A stretch of DNA of 64,000 nucleotides from Anaerolineae bacterium (GTDB lineage Bacteria > Chloroflexota > Anaerolineae > Aggregatilineales > Phototrophicaceae): contig JAFLCG010000012.1 of NCBI GenBank assembly GCA_017303635.1, forward strand, positions 62,001-126,000. Reading direction: 5' to 3'. Every line of letters begins with the position of its first letter. The first letter of the stretch is position 1. The position numbers and the translations under genes are program-made. The notes below the pieces were generated by a model. That model saw only the letters and a program-made list of their open reading frames with translations. It searched no databases and was not told the DNA's origin. Below are positions 17,068 through 24,968 of this stretch, piece after piece.

Positions 17068-17781
17068 TTAGATCGCGTCCAGCATCGCCGGCAGGTCGAT
17101 CTCCTTGGCGCAGGTGCGGTTGGAGAGGCTGACCAGCCACTTGAAGGTATTCACCATGTCCTCGGTGCTGATCAGGTCATCGCGGTCAGCAGTGTCGGTC
17201 AGCAGGCGACCGCCCTCCATCCAGTAAGAGCCGAAGCTGCCCGGGTTGACGCAGGTCACCGCAATGCGGTCAGCGCGGAGGTTTTCGCGTAAGGCGTGGG
17301 TCATCCCGCGCAGGCCGAACTTGGAAGCTCCGTAAGCCACCTCGCGCCCCTGCGTGTAGTTCTCCAGCCCGTTGATCGAACCGATGACGATGATCTTACC
17401 GCTGGCGGATCGGCGCAGGTTGGGCAGCAGCGCCTGAATGGACAGGATGGCGCTGGTCAGGTTGACCTGCATGATCTGCATTGTCTCGGACAGGCTGATG
17501 TCCTCCGGTCGGTAGCTGCTGCTGAAGGCGTTCGACTCCCAGATGCCCGCGTTATAGATCAGCACATCCAGCGGGGACTCGCCCAGGGTGCTGGCAATCC
17601 GCTGCGCCGCGCCCGGTTGACTCAAATCGGCCTCGATCCAGCGGCGGGTCACCCCATCCAGCTTCCCTGTGTTCGGCTCCGACCGCGATACCAGCCAGGC
17701 CTGATCGCCGCTGCTGGGAAGCTGATCGCTGAGCAGGGCACCCAGCCCGCGGCTGGCCCCGGTGATGAGAAAGTGGGTCAT
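17068..17781 (-). CDS. Short-chain dehydrogenase/reductase
   Basis: 237 residues, classical SDR fold. The NAD(P)-binding motif is ITGASRGLG near residue 6, then YNAG (SDR motif NNAG variant), IVIGSINGL (Ser), and the catalytic YGASK (Tyr and Lys); CVNPGSFGS is the post-catalytic PG motif. Cytosolic NAD(P)H-dependent oxidoreductase of unknown substrate. It is monocistronic as far as can be seen; the 237 bp towards the flotillin gene contain only a dispersed A-rich repeat (CCCCAGAGAACGCAAAGC type). The start ATG at 17781 follows AGGAGT at a good distance. Confidence 0.87.
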   Translation of the reverse strand: MTHFLITGASRGLGALLSDQLPSSGDQAWLVSRSEPNTGKLDGVTRRWIEADLSQPGAAQRIASTLGESPLDVLIYNAGIWESNAFSSSYRPEDISLSETMQIMQVNLTSAILSIQALLPNLRRSASGKIIVIGSINGLENYTQGREVAYGASKFGLRGMTHALRENLRADRIAVTCVNPGSFGSYWMEGGRLLTDTADRDDLISTEDMVNTFKWLVSLSNRTCAKEIDLPAMLDAI

Positions 17782-17862
17782 TTGAGTAGGACTCCTGTAC
17801 TAACCTGGAAACTGGCCGAAACTTTTTCCTAAAAATCCAGTCGATACGGTTATGTGACGAGA

Positions 17863-17997
17863 TTTACGCGCATTGGGAGCAGCGCCGCCGTGCACACCAT
17901 ACTCATCATTGATGACGAACCCGCCATCTGCGAGATGCTTACCATGTTGTTTGAGATGTCGGGTTATGTGGCTGTCGCTGCTCCCAACGCGCGTAAA
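17863..17997. repeat. 21-bp inverted repeat spanning the start of a receiver gene
   Basis: Left arm at 17863-17883 (TTTACGCGCATTGGGAGCAGC) minus one base is the reverse complement of the right arm at 17977-17997, with 20 of 21 positions pairing. The 93-nt loop holds the likely GTG start at 17890. The candidate ribosome binding site GGGAG (17875-17879) lies inside the left arm. Confidence 0.85.
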
Positions 17998-18249
17998 GGT
18001 CTTGAACTGCTGGCTATTCAGCGCCCTAGCCTCATCATTACCGACTTCAATATGCCGGGCATGAACGGCGGTGAACTTTGCCAGCACCTCAAGAGTAATC
18101 CTCAGACCTGCGCCATACCGGCGATTCTGTACAGTGCAAGCCTGCAGGGAATGGAAGGCTTTGAATGGGTTCCGGCAGATGCGTTTCTCGCCAAACTAGT
18201 CCCGCTCCAATCCATTCTGGAGCAGGTGAAAGAGCTTCTGGCGGCATAA
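17890..18249 (+). CDS. Stand-alone response regulator receiver protein
   Basis: About 119 residues, a single CheY-like receiver with no output domain. Acidic pair IIDDE, phospho-acceptor Asp in IITDFNMPGMNG, Ser switch residue in LYSAS, and conserved Lys in FLAKLVP are all present, so it looks able to be phosphorylated. The GTG at 17890 gives VHTILIIDDE, the normal receiver N-terminus, and has GGGAG 10 nt upstream. A longer frame from GTG 17854 would add 12 residues that are just the translation of the left arm of an inverted repeat. A second, degenerate receiver gene follows 131 bp later. No partner kinase is adjacent. Confidence 0.85.
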   Translation: MHTILIIDDEPAICEMLTMLFEMSGYVAVAAPNARKGLELLAIQRPSLIITDFNMPGMNGGELCQHLKSNPQTCAIPAILYSASLQGMEGFEWVPADAFLAKLVPLQSILEQVKELLAA

Positions 18250-18380
18250 GTCACGCCTTTCTGGTTACATTACGCGCTAACGTAAATTTCACCGTTTCGG
18301 GTACCATCGTACTAGCGCGTTTTTGGAGTTCCGGTAGACAATTGAAACGATAAACAGTTCAAAAAAAGCGAGCAGCATTC

Positions 18381-18752
18381 ATGCAAACACCGATCCTCAT
18401 TGTTGACCACAAACCAGCGGCCCACATGCTGCTCCAGATGGTGCTGGAGCGCGCTGGCTACCAGGTGCATGTTGCCCGGACAGCCCGCGAAGCCCTGTCG
18501 GTCATTCAGCAGAAGAAACCTGCACTGGCTTTGATCGAATATCGCCTGCAGGGTATGGATGGCGCAGAACTGTGTGTACGCCTGAACGCCCATGCCTCCA
18601 CCCGCTATCTGCCCCTGATCCTGACCAGCGATAACTATGATGGTCAACGTGCCTCCCGCTGGCTGCCGGTGCAGGCTTATCTGCCCAAGCCGGTTTCCCC
18701 GAAGGATATGTTGAAGGTCATCAAGCGGGTGCTGGAACCCGTGCGCGCTTAA
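18381..18752 (+). CDS. Pseudo-receiver protein with Glu at the phospho-site
   Basis: 123 residues with a CheY-like fold. The usual Asp phospho-acceptor is Glu53 in LALIEYRLQGMDG, and the acidic pair is reduced to Asp9-His10 (LIVDHKP). Thr in LILTSDN and Lys in AYLPKPVS are kept. Such a protein probably cannot be phosphorylated; Glu may imitate the phosphorylated state. The GMDGAELCVRL block resembles GMNGGELCQHL of the preceding receiver, suggesting the two came from one duplication. No output domain is present. Role inferred: a constitutive or partner-binding receiver. Confidence 0.83.
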   Translation: MQTPILIVDHKPAAHMLLQMVLERAGYQVHVARTAREALSVIQQKKPALALIEYRLQGMDGAELCVRLNAHASTRYLPLILTSDNYDGQRASRWLPVQAYLPKPVSPKDMLKVIKRVLEPVRA

Positions 18753-18864
18753 GAATAGTTCTCGATATAATTCCCAGCTACACGCTTTAGATTAGGGCGG
18801 ACCTAAGGGCTCCATCGCCTTCAGTCCGCCTCTACCGCCAATCCGTATTTCACTGACCCCTTCC

Positions 18865-19614
18865 TCAATGCCCCATCAACCAACCACCGTTCACATTCAG
18901 GACTTCGCCGGTCACAAATGAAGCAGCGGGCGATGCCAGATAGAGCGCTGCTGCCGCGACATCCTCGGGCACGCCGGGGCGTCCCATCGGGGTTTGGGCG
19001 ACCGTCGCCCGGATGCGTTCCTCGGCAAAGCCCCCGCCGAACTCGGTTTCCAGAATAAGCCCTGGTGCAATGGCATTGACGGTAATGCCCTCCGGCCCCA
19101 GTTCTCGCGCCAGACCGTAAGTCAGGCTTTGGATTGCGCCTTTGCTGGCGGCGTAGACGGCGGAACCGGGTCGGCTGCCACCGATGAAGGCGGCGATGCT
19201 GCCCAGGTTGATGATGCGGCCACCGGGTCGGCGCAGGTGCGGGGCAACGGCGACCGACATGAGCAGCGTGCCTTTGACTCCGGCATCCATCATATCATCG
19301 TAAGCGGCTTCAACTTCTTCCAGCGGCATGGTTGTCAGCGTGCGCCTGACGAAACCGGCGTTGTTCACCAGCACATCCACCGTTCCGGCCTGCGCCACGA
19401 TCTGCGCGACGGCGGCTTCCACCTGCGTCCGCTGACTGACATCCGCTTGTATCGCGGTCGCACCGATCTCATCCGCGGTGGCTTCCAGCACCTCGGCTCG
19501 ACGTCCCAGGATGTAGACGCGCTCACCCTGCTGGACGAAGGCCCGTGCAATGGCGCGCCCGATGCCGGTGCCGCCCCCGGTGACAATGACGGTGCGGGTC
19601 GTGGACTCGGTCAT
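18865..19614 (-). CDS. SDR family oxidoreductase, FabG-like
   Basis: 249 residues. Cofactor motif VTGGGTGIGRAIA near residue 11, then NNAGF, the catalytic set IINLGSIAAF (Ser) and YAASKGAIQSL (Tyr, Lys), and a C-terminal VTGEVLNVNGGW, which is the FabG-type signature. Reduces or oxidises a carbonyl or alcohol with NAD(P)H; physiological substrate unknown. It is transcribed with the FMN reductase 65 bp upstream on the same strand, perhaps as a small redox unit. The first ATG at 19614 is reasonable, with GGGGAGAG about 8 nt before it. Confidence 0.88.
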   Translation of the reverse strand: MTESTTRTVIVTGGGTGIGRAIARAFVQQGERVYILGRRAEVLEATADEIGATAIQADVSQRTQVEAAVAQIVAQAGTVDVLVNNAGFVRRTLTTMPLEEVEAAYDDMMDAGVKGTLLMSVAVAPHLRRPGGRIINLGSIAAFIGGSRPGSAVYAASKGAIQSLTYGLARELGPEGITVNAIAPGLILETEFGGGFAEERIRATVAQTPMGRPGVPEDVAAAALYLASPAASFVTGEVLNVNGGWLMGH

Positions 19615-19679
19615 GGTAGATCTCTCCCCATCGCTATTTTCGGATAGTAGAGTCGATCATAACATGAGAACGCTTACCC

Positions 19680-20258
19680 TCACGCCAGCGCTGGTGCAGG
19701 CCGGAAGCGGGCAGCCGTCTCCACGACTAATGCGCCCAGCTTGGCCAGCCGGTCAGCGGTCCGCCCGGTGGGGATGACGCCATCAAAGACCTTGCCAGCA
19801 TTGTGAATCGGTACCGAGAGCGGCAGTACCGTTCCGCGCAGGGAATGGACGACATGGACCATAGCGGCGATGCTGTTGACATCCGCCTGATCTCCACCTG
19901 CCGTTGCAATCAGGCCGACGGGTTTGTTGTGCAGGTACTCGGTATCGCTCAGAAATTCCAGGTAGTCGAGCGCATTCTTGGTCACCCCGGCCAGCGTACC
20001 ATGATAGGCAGCGGTGCTGATGAGCAGGCCATCTGCGTTAGCGATTGCGCCGATGAACTGGCGCACATTGGGGGTGTAATCCGCCAGTTCCTTGTCGGGT
20101 TCATACATGGGCAGATCGTACAGGCGCAGGTCGAGCAGTTCGACAGAGGCTCCAGCAGCCCGTGCCGCTCTCAGGGCATGTTCCAGGGCGAAGCGACTGG
20201 TTGATTGATCGCGCAGGGTGCCGCCGATACCGACGATGTGTAAGGGGTTCTGGGACAT
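19680..20258 (-). CDS. NADPH-dependent FMN reductase
   Basis: About 192 residues, flavodoxin-like fold. The N-terminus has VGIGGTLRDQSTSR, matching the phosphate-binding loop (GSLRxxSxxR) of the family; ISTAAYHGTLAGVTKNALDYLE matches its conserved substrate-loop block (P-Y-x-G-x-PGxLKNALDW type). Such enzymes reduce free FMN, azo dyes or quinones. The ATG at 20258 is chosen over an in-frame TTG at 20267, because GGAG lies 9 nt before it. It probably forms a unit with the downstream SDR gene. Confidence 0.88.
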   Translation of the reverse strand: MSQNPLHIVGIGGTLRDQSTSRFALEHALRAARAAGASVELLDLRLYDLPMYEPDKELADYTPNVRQFIGAIANADGLLISTAAYHGTLAGVTKNALDYLEFLSDTEYLHNKPVGLIATAGGDQADVNSIAAMVHVVHSLRGTVLPLSVPIHNAGKVFDGVIPTGRTADRLAKLGALVVETAARFRPAPALA

Positions 20259-20505
20259 GAGAGTCAACTCCAGTTGTTTGGTTACGCTGGTTTAGAGACG
20301 CAGCGTGGTGATCAGGATTTCCCTGTACTTTAGGTCAGGATTGTGGCCCTGATTGTCTTCTAGACTAACCGCGATGGCGGACGCTGCCATCGTCCTATCG
20401 ACCAGCGTGGGGCTGCACCATCGGCCAAACCTTTCGGCTCGTGGCGAAAAAATACCTCTAGAATGAGTACATCGGACGATTTCAAACGATTAACGGGACG
20501 GTACG

Positions 20506-20910
20506 ATGCCCATATCAGTTGACTGGCACCCGACAGAACCGACGATCCGGCACTGGCGCTTTGTCGGGGTCTGGTCATGGATGGAACTGCGCCAGGAACT
20601 AACGCGGTCGGTACCGGTTGCCGAGTCGGTGTCGGGGCGGATGGATGCCATCATGGACTTTACCGGTATGAGCATGATCGTTCCCGGTTGGATGGCGGGT
20701 CTGCGTGGTGTTGCGCCGAAGGCTGCCCGCAACCTCCGCATGGTTGTGGTGGTGTCCACCAGTCCATTGATTTTGACAGCACTCAAAATGTTTAGGGCCG
20801 TCAATCCTCGGCCTCATGTGCGTTTGGCCTCCGCCCCTACGGTGGCGGAAGCGATCAAGGTCATTCTGGCAGATCGGCTCAACGATACTGGTTCAATGGC
20901 AGGTGTTTAG
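20506..20910 (+). CDS. Small alpha/beta protein, possibly STAS/SpoIIAA-like
   Basis: 134 residues. N-terminal strands read ISVDWHPTEPTIRHWRFVGVWSW, then a helix, MDAIMDFTGM, and later LRMVVVVSTSPLILTALKMF. The alternation of strand and helix and the DFTG at the end of the second core strand resemble the STAS/SpoIIAA-like fold, but no diagnostic Ser motif is clear. The gene lies alone between two minus-strand genes. Likely cytosolic. Function unknown; the fold call is a weak inference. Confidence 0.6.
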   Translation: MPISVDWHPTEPTIRHWRFVGVWSWMELRQELTRSVPVAESVSGRMDAIMDFTGMSMIVPGWMAGLRGVAPKAARNLRMVVVVSTSPLILTALKMFRAVNPRPHVRLASAPTVAEAIKVILADRLNDTGSMAGV

Positions 20911-20916
20911 CTTCTC

Positions 20917-21564
20917 TTACTTCCCCGGTTTGACCAACCCGCGTGCGACCGCAACAGTGACGGCTTCGGTACGATTGCCCACGCCCAGTTTGCTCAAGAT
21001 GGCGCTGACGTAAAACTTGACGGTGCGCTCGGTGATGACCAGTCGCAAGGCGATTTCTTTATTTTGTAACCCCTGCGCCATGAGATGCAGTACTTCGGTT
21101 TCGCGCGGTGTGAAGGATTCGGTGGCGGGTTCATCCCCGGCCTGCACCCGGCGCAGCAGCTTGGAGGCCACGACGGGCTGGAGCAGCGATCCCCCGGCGT
21201 GGACGACCCGGATGGCATTGAAGATTTCATCCCGGGGCGCACCCTTGAGCAAATAGCCCTGCGCGCCATTTTGGACGGCGGATACAATGCGGTCATCGGT
21301 ATCGAAGGCTGTGAACACAATCACGCGCACGGCAGCGTCCTCGGTTTTGAGCCGTCGCAATGTTTCCACCCCATCCAATGTAGGCATTTCCAGATCGAGC
21401 AGCAGCACGTCCGGCTGGAGCGCGTGCACCTGAGTCAGTGCATCCGCGCCATCATCGGCTTTACCGACGATCTCAAAATCGGGTTGGGTGCCAAGGATGG
21501 CGATGAGGCCATCGCGGACGACCGGATGGTCGTCGGCCACAATGATGCGGATCGGTTTGGTCAT
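20917..21564 (-). CDS. NarL/LuxR-family response regulator
   Basis: 215 residues. Receiver domain with VADDHPVVRDGL (acidic pair) and phospho-Asp57 in LLLDLEMPTLDG, Thr in VFTAFD and Lys in YLLKGA. The C-terminal HTH is LuxR-type: FTPRETEVLHLMAQGLQNKEIA followed by ERTVKFYVSAILSKLGV. It should be phosphorylated by the histidine kinase encoded just upstream; the two genes overlap by 4 bases (ATGA), showing translational coupling. Target promoters cannot be assigned from this window. Confidence 0.95.
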   Translation of the reverse strand: MTKPIRIIVADDHPVVRDGLIAILGTQPDFEIVGKADDGADALTQVHALQPDVLLLDLEMPTLDGVETLRRLKTEDAAVRVIVFTAFDTDDRIVSAVQNGAQGYLLKGAPRDEIFNAIRVVHAGGSLLQPVVASKLLRRVQAGDEPATESFTPRETEVLHLMAQGLQNKEIALRLVITERTVKFYVSAILSKLGVGNRTEAVTVAVARGLVKPGK

Positions 21565-22727
21565 GGGCTTATCTCCAGCGGGACGTACACGTCGATCTGT
21601 GTACCTTGCCCGGGTGTGCTGCTGACTTCCAGCTGCCCGCCGAGCAGGCGGGCGCGCTCGTTCATGCCGATTAAGCCGTAGTGATTCGGTGGCACCTGAG
21701 CCGGGTCAAAGCCGCGCCCGTCGTCATCAATCAGCAGGCGTGCGCCCTCTGGCAGCAGCATCAATTGGACGCGGACATGTTTGGCCTGCGCGTGCCGACC
21801 AATGTTGGTCAGGGCTTCCTGCAAGATGCGATAGAGTCCGACCTCAACACGAGCAGGCAATGGGCGCTGACTGCCGATCACCTCTACCTGGGCTTCAATT
21901 TTGCGCCTGGCAGCCCATTCCTGCACCAGTTGGGCAGCGGCTTCATCGAGGCGACGGCCTTCCAGCGGTGCGGCCCGAAGATCCAACACCGACCGCCGCG
22001 CTTCCTCCAGATGTTCACGGGTCAGGCGCAGAGCTTGTTCGACCACACCGCGCACCCGCTCGGCTGCTTGACCGCTTTCCAACAGCGCATCCGCCGTTTC
22101 GAGTTGCAGCGCAATCCCGGCCAGCCCTTGTGCCAGCGTATCATGGATCTCCCGCGCCAGCCGGTTGCGCTCTTCCACTGCGCCGATTTCCACACTGCGG
22201 GTGAACAGCCGACCGCGTTCGATGGCGATGCTGACCAGATCCCCGACCAGATAGAGCAGGCGCAGGTCGTCCGCATTGATGTCATCCCAATCGGCGCTGG
22301 TCACGTTGAGGACGCCCAGCGGACGCCCATGCGCGTTCAGTGGGATGCTGGCGTGTTGACGCAGGCCGAGCGTACCAACCGCGAGATTTTCTAACCGCGA
22401 ACAGGTGATGTTAGTCGGGCTGGGGAGTTGACCGCGCTCGTAGTACCAGAGGCAATCGCATGAGCCGCCCATGCGGCGGGGATGCTCCGCCAGGGCAGGG
22501 GGGAGGTTTTGGGCAGCAGCGAGGTAGGCTTTGCCCTCCTCATCCAGCAGGTAAATCCAACTGGTTTGCAGATCAAAGAGGGCCGCTACCTGCGCCAGCG
22601 CCGTGTTGAGCGCCCGTGTCAGATCGACTTCCTGATTCATCGCCTGGGCGATGGTATTGAGGATGGAGAGTTCACGATTGCGCCGTCGGAGTTTGTCGGC
22701 GTCGGATTCAGGGCGGGTGCGGGCCAT
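21561..22727 (-). CDS. GAF-domain sensor histidine kinase (HisKA_3)
   Basis: 388 residues and no membrane segment, so a cytoplasmic sensor. Residues about 30-175 form a GAF domain carrying SCDCLW and later NITCSRL: Cys90, Cys92 and Cys109. This Cys set recurs in a GAF subfamily and suggests metal, Fe-S or redox sensing. The dimerisation domain is NarX/DegS-type, with His195 in RLAREIHDTLAQGLAG. The ATPase domain has LTNIGRHAQAKHV (N box) and IDDDGRGFD plus HYGLIGMNERA (G boxes). It partners with the NarL-type regulator whose start overlaps its stop. Signal unknown. Confidence 0.93.
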   Translation of the reverse strand: MARTRPESDADKLRRRNRELSILNTIAQAMNQEVDLTRALNTALAQVAALFDLQTSWIYLLDEEGKAYLAAAQNLPPALAEHPRRMGGSCDCLWYYERGQLPSPTNITCSRLENLAVGTLGLRQHASIPLNAHGRPLGVLNVTSADWDDINADDLRLLYLVGDLVSIAIERGRLFTRSVEIGAVEERNRLAREIHDTLAQGLAGIALQLETADALLESGQAAERVRGVVEQALRLTREHLEEARRSVLDLRAAPLEGRRLDEAAAQLVQEWAARRKIEAQVEVIGSQRPLPARVEVGLYRILQEALTNIGRHAQAKHVRVQLMLLPEGARLLIDDDGRGFDPAQVPPNHYGLIGMNERARLLGGQLEVSSTPGQGTQIDVYVPLEISP

Positions 22728-22965
22728 AGGTGGGTTTCAGATTACAGGTGGCAGATTTCAAGATGGCTGCCATCTAGCAGCTTCCAGCCGGTTGAATTTA
22801 AGAAGCATGGGACAAACAGCAAGAAAAGTACAACTCCATTGTGTAGGGTGGCACCTATATGCTCATTATAGCGTGGGGCAGGGATGTGTATGCTGGACGA
22901 GTGTACAGGATGGTTGAAGTGACGTAGACTAATCCCAAACCAATGTGATGTAACGGGACATAAGT

Positions 22966-23793
22966 ATGAGTAGAGCTAGTTTCGCTTCGATCAATGGTGC
23001 CGAGATTTACTACGAGATTGTGGGGCAGGGTGAACCAACGCTGGTCTTTATCCACGCGGGCATCTGTGATTCCCGCCAGTGGGATGAGCAAATGCCGCAC
23101 TTCACGCCGCGTCATCGGGTCATCCGGTTTGACAGGGTAGGTTTTGGGCAATCGGCAGTCGCCCAACGTACAGTGGATACCCACCGAGCAGATATAGCCG
23201 CGCTGCTCGATCAACTGGAAGTCAACAACGCTGTGCTGATTGGTTCCTCACAGGGTGGTGCCCTGGCGTTAGACTATGCCTTGGAAAATCCCAAGCGGGT
23301 CAGCGGCCTGGTGCTGCTCGGGTCGGCACTGAACGGCTTTGAGTTTGATGATTCGGATCCTGAACCGGAAGGTTGGGCAGATATCGTCCAGGCCTGGAAG
23401 GAAGGCCGCCCGGAACCTGTAAATGAGTATGAAATGACACTTTTCCTGGATGGGCGCGGGCAACCGAGGACGCGCCTGGAGCCTGAGCTGCGGGCGAAGG
23501 CTGCCGCTATGAATCTGATCGCACTTCAGAATCAACTCCTCAGCGAATCACAGAAGATTCAGCCAGAGCCGGAATTGCAACCGCCAGCCGCAATGCGTTT
23601 ACACGAGATTACGGTTCCGGTGCTGATGATGGTTGGCGATTATGATACGCCCTATATCCGTGCGGCAGCAGCGGCGATTATGGCTGGAATCCCGGACATC
23701 CAGCGGATTGACCTGCCGACGGCGCATCTGCCCAACATGGAAATGCTAGACGCCTTTAACCACCATGTGGAGGACTTCCTGAAGGCGCTCTAG
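22966..23793 (+). CDS. Alpha/beta hydrolase
   Basis: 275 residues, cytosolic. The oxyanion region is VFIHAGICDSRQW; the nucleophile elbow is GSSQGG with Ser95; an Asp follows VGDYDTP; and the catalytic His is in TAHLPNME. These fit the alpha/beta hydrolase triad. Substrate class (ester, epoxide or C-C bond) cannot be read from sequence. It stands alone, facing the aminotransferase tail to tail with a 4-base overlap of their 3' ends (stop region 23790-23793). Confidence 0.86.
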   Translation: MSRASFASINGAEIYYEIVGQGEPTLVFIHAGICDSRQWDEQMPHFTPRHRVIRFDRVGFGQSAVAQRTVDTHRADIAALLDQLEVNNAVLIGSSQGGALALDYALENPKRVSGLVLLGSALNGFEFDDSDPEPEGWADIVQAWKEGRPEPVNEYEMTLFLDGRGQPRTRLEPELRAKAAAMNLIALQNQLLSESQKIQPEPELQPPAAMRLHEITVPVLMMVGDYDTPYIRAAAAAIMAGIPDIQRIDLPTAHLPNMEMLDAFNHHVEDFLKAL

Positions 23794-24902
23794 GTAGTTA
23801 TGCTTTCTGCTGCCGCCCGGCTGAGGTTGGCGAGGCCGCCACGCAGTTCATCCAGCCCTGGCCAACCGAAGCCGAGCCGCATATAGTGCCGGTCTTGCTC
23901 GAACCAGTGCCCCGGCCCGACAAAGGTCTTATACGTCCCGTTGAGAATCGCGTAGAAGTGATCTACATCCACAGGTAGATCAGGCCGGATGCGCGGGAAA
24001 GACACTACCCCGCCCTGTGGCTCAATCCACTCAAAAGCAGTCTGGGATTCCATCCAGCTTTTGGTGATGTGGAAACGCTCGTCGATATGCGTTTTGATCT
24101 GGCGGAGATGGGCCGCTTTATCCCGCAAATAGTGCAGGGCGATGGCTTCGTCCACGACCGAGTTGGAGATGAAGATTTGCTCCTTGGCTGCCAGGAAGCG
24201 TTCCATCAGATCAGGATCGCGGTTGATGAGCCAACCCATGCGAATCCCCGGCAGGCCGTAGGTCTTGGAGAGCGAGGATACGCTGATCGCCCGCGCCGAG
24301 AGTGACGCCGCCAGCGGCAGGGCTGACCCATAGGCCATCTCGCGGTAGGTTTCGTCAAAGAGCAGGTAGCAGCGCTGGCGCTCGACGATTTCGAGGATAC
24401 GATATAACTCGGCCTCGGTCAGCATTTGACCGGTGGGATTGTGCGGGCAGGTCAGGCTGATGAGGCGGGTCTGCGGGGTGAGGCTGGCCTCCAGGCGATC
24501 TATATCCAGCCGGAAGCGATCTTCAAAACGCAGCGGCAGCGTCGTCACCGAGCAGCCGATCGCGCGGGGTGTCTCGACATTGGTGGCGTAGTTCGGGTGC
24601 GCTACGATCATGTGATCGCCTGCTTGAAGCAGGCTCGTATTGACGATGAAGAGAGCGGCCGCTGCGCCGACGGTCAGCAGCACATCGTCAGGGTGCAGGC
24701 CATTTCCATCTCCTGCCAGAATCTCGCGCAACTCCGGCAGTCCGTAGTGATCGCCGTAGGCCAGCACCAGATCGCCCAGATTCAGGTTGAGGTCGCGCAA
24801 CGAGACATCGGTGATCGAGCTTTCGCTCAGGTTATGGGCGATGTTGCCGTAGCCCATCTGCTCCGGCGATTCAATCTCGATTGGCATCCGGCGATAACGC
24901 AT
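23790..24902 (-). CDS. PLP-dependent class I/II aminotransferase
   Basis: About 370 residues, fold type I. Recognisable blocks: LTCPHNPTG (substrate/PLP-binding Asn, 155-158), FDETYREM (Asp binding the PLP ring nitrogen), and SVSSLSKTYGLPGIRMGW with Schiff-base Lys213. An Arg near GPGHWFEQDRHYMRLGFGW should bind the substrate carboxylate. The ATG at 24902 is used, since the nine residues before it in the longer frame are unlike the family. The specific amino acid is not determinable. It follows the secreted hydrolase on the same strand, with a strong hairpin between them, so it probably has its own promoter. Confidence 0.87.
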   Translation of the reverse strand: MRYRRMPIEIESPEQMGYGNIAHNLSESSITDVSLRDLNLNLGDLVLAYGDHYGLPELREILAGDGNGLHPDDVLLTVGAAAALFIVNTSLLQAGDHMIVAHPNYATNVETPRAIGCSVTTLPLRFEDRFRLDIDRLEASLTPQTRLISLTCPHNPTGQMLTEAELYRILEIVERQRCYLLFDETYREMAYGSALPLAASLSARAISVSSLSKTYGLPGIRMGWLINRDPDLMERFLAAKEQIFISNSVVDEAIALHYLRDKAAHLRQIKTHIDERFHITKSWMESQTAFEWIEPQGGVVSFPRIRPDLPVDVDHFYAILNGTYKTFVGPGHWFEQDRHYMRLGFGWPGLDELRGGLANLSRAAAESITT

Positions 24903-24923
24903 GGAGGAACTCCGACAGGTGAG

Positions 24924-24961
24924 TTTCACACAGGGGCATCACAGGATGCCCCTGTGTGAAA
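24924..24961. terminator. Hairpin terminator between hydrolase and aminotransferase
   Basis: A perfect 17-bp stem, TTTCACACAGGGGCATC paired with its reverse complement around ACAG. It immediately follows the stop of the minus-strand hydrolase (24969). The U tract is short, so it may act partly as an mRNA 3'-end stabiliser. Confidence 0.75.
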
Positions 24962-24968
24962 GGCAGGT

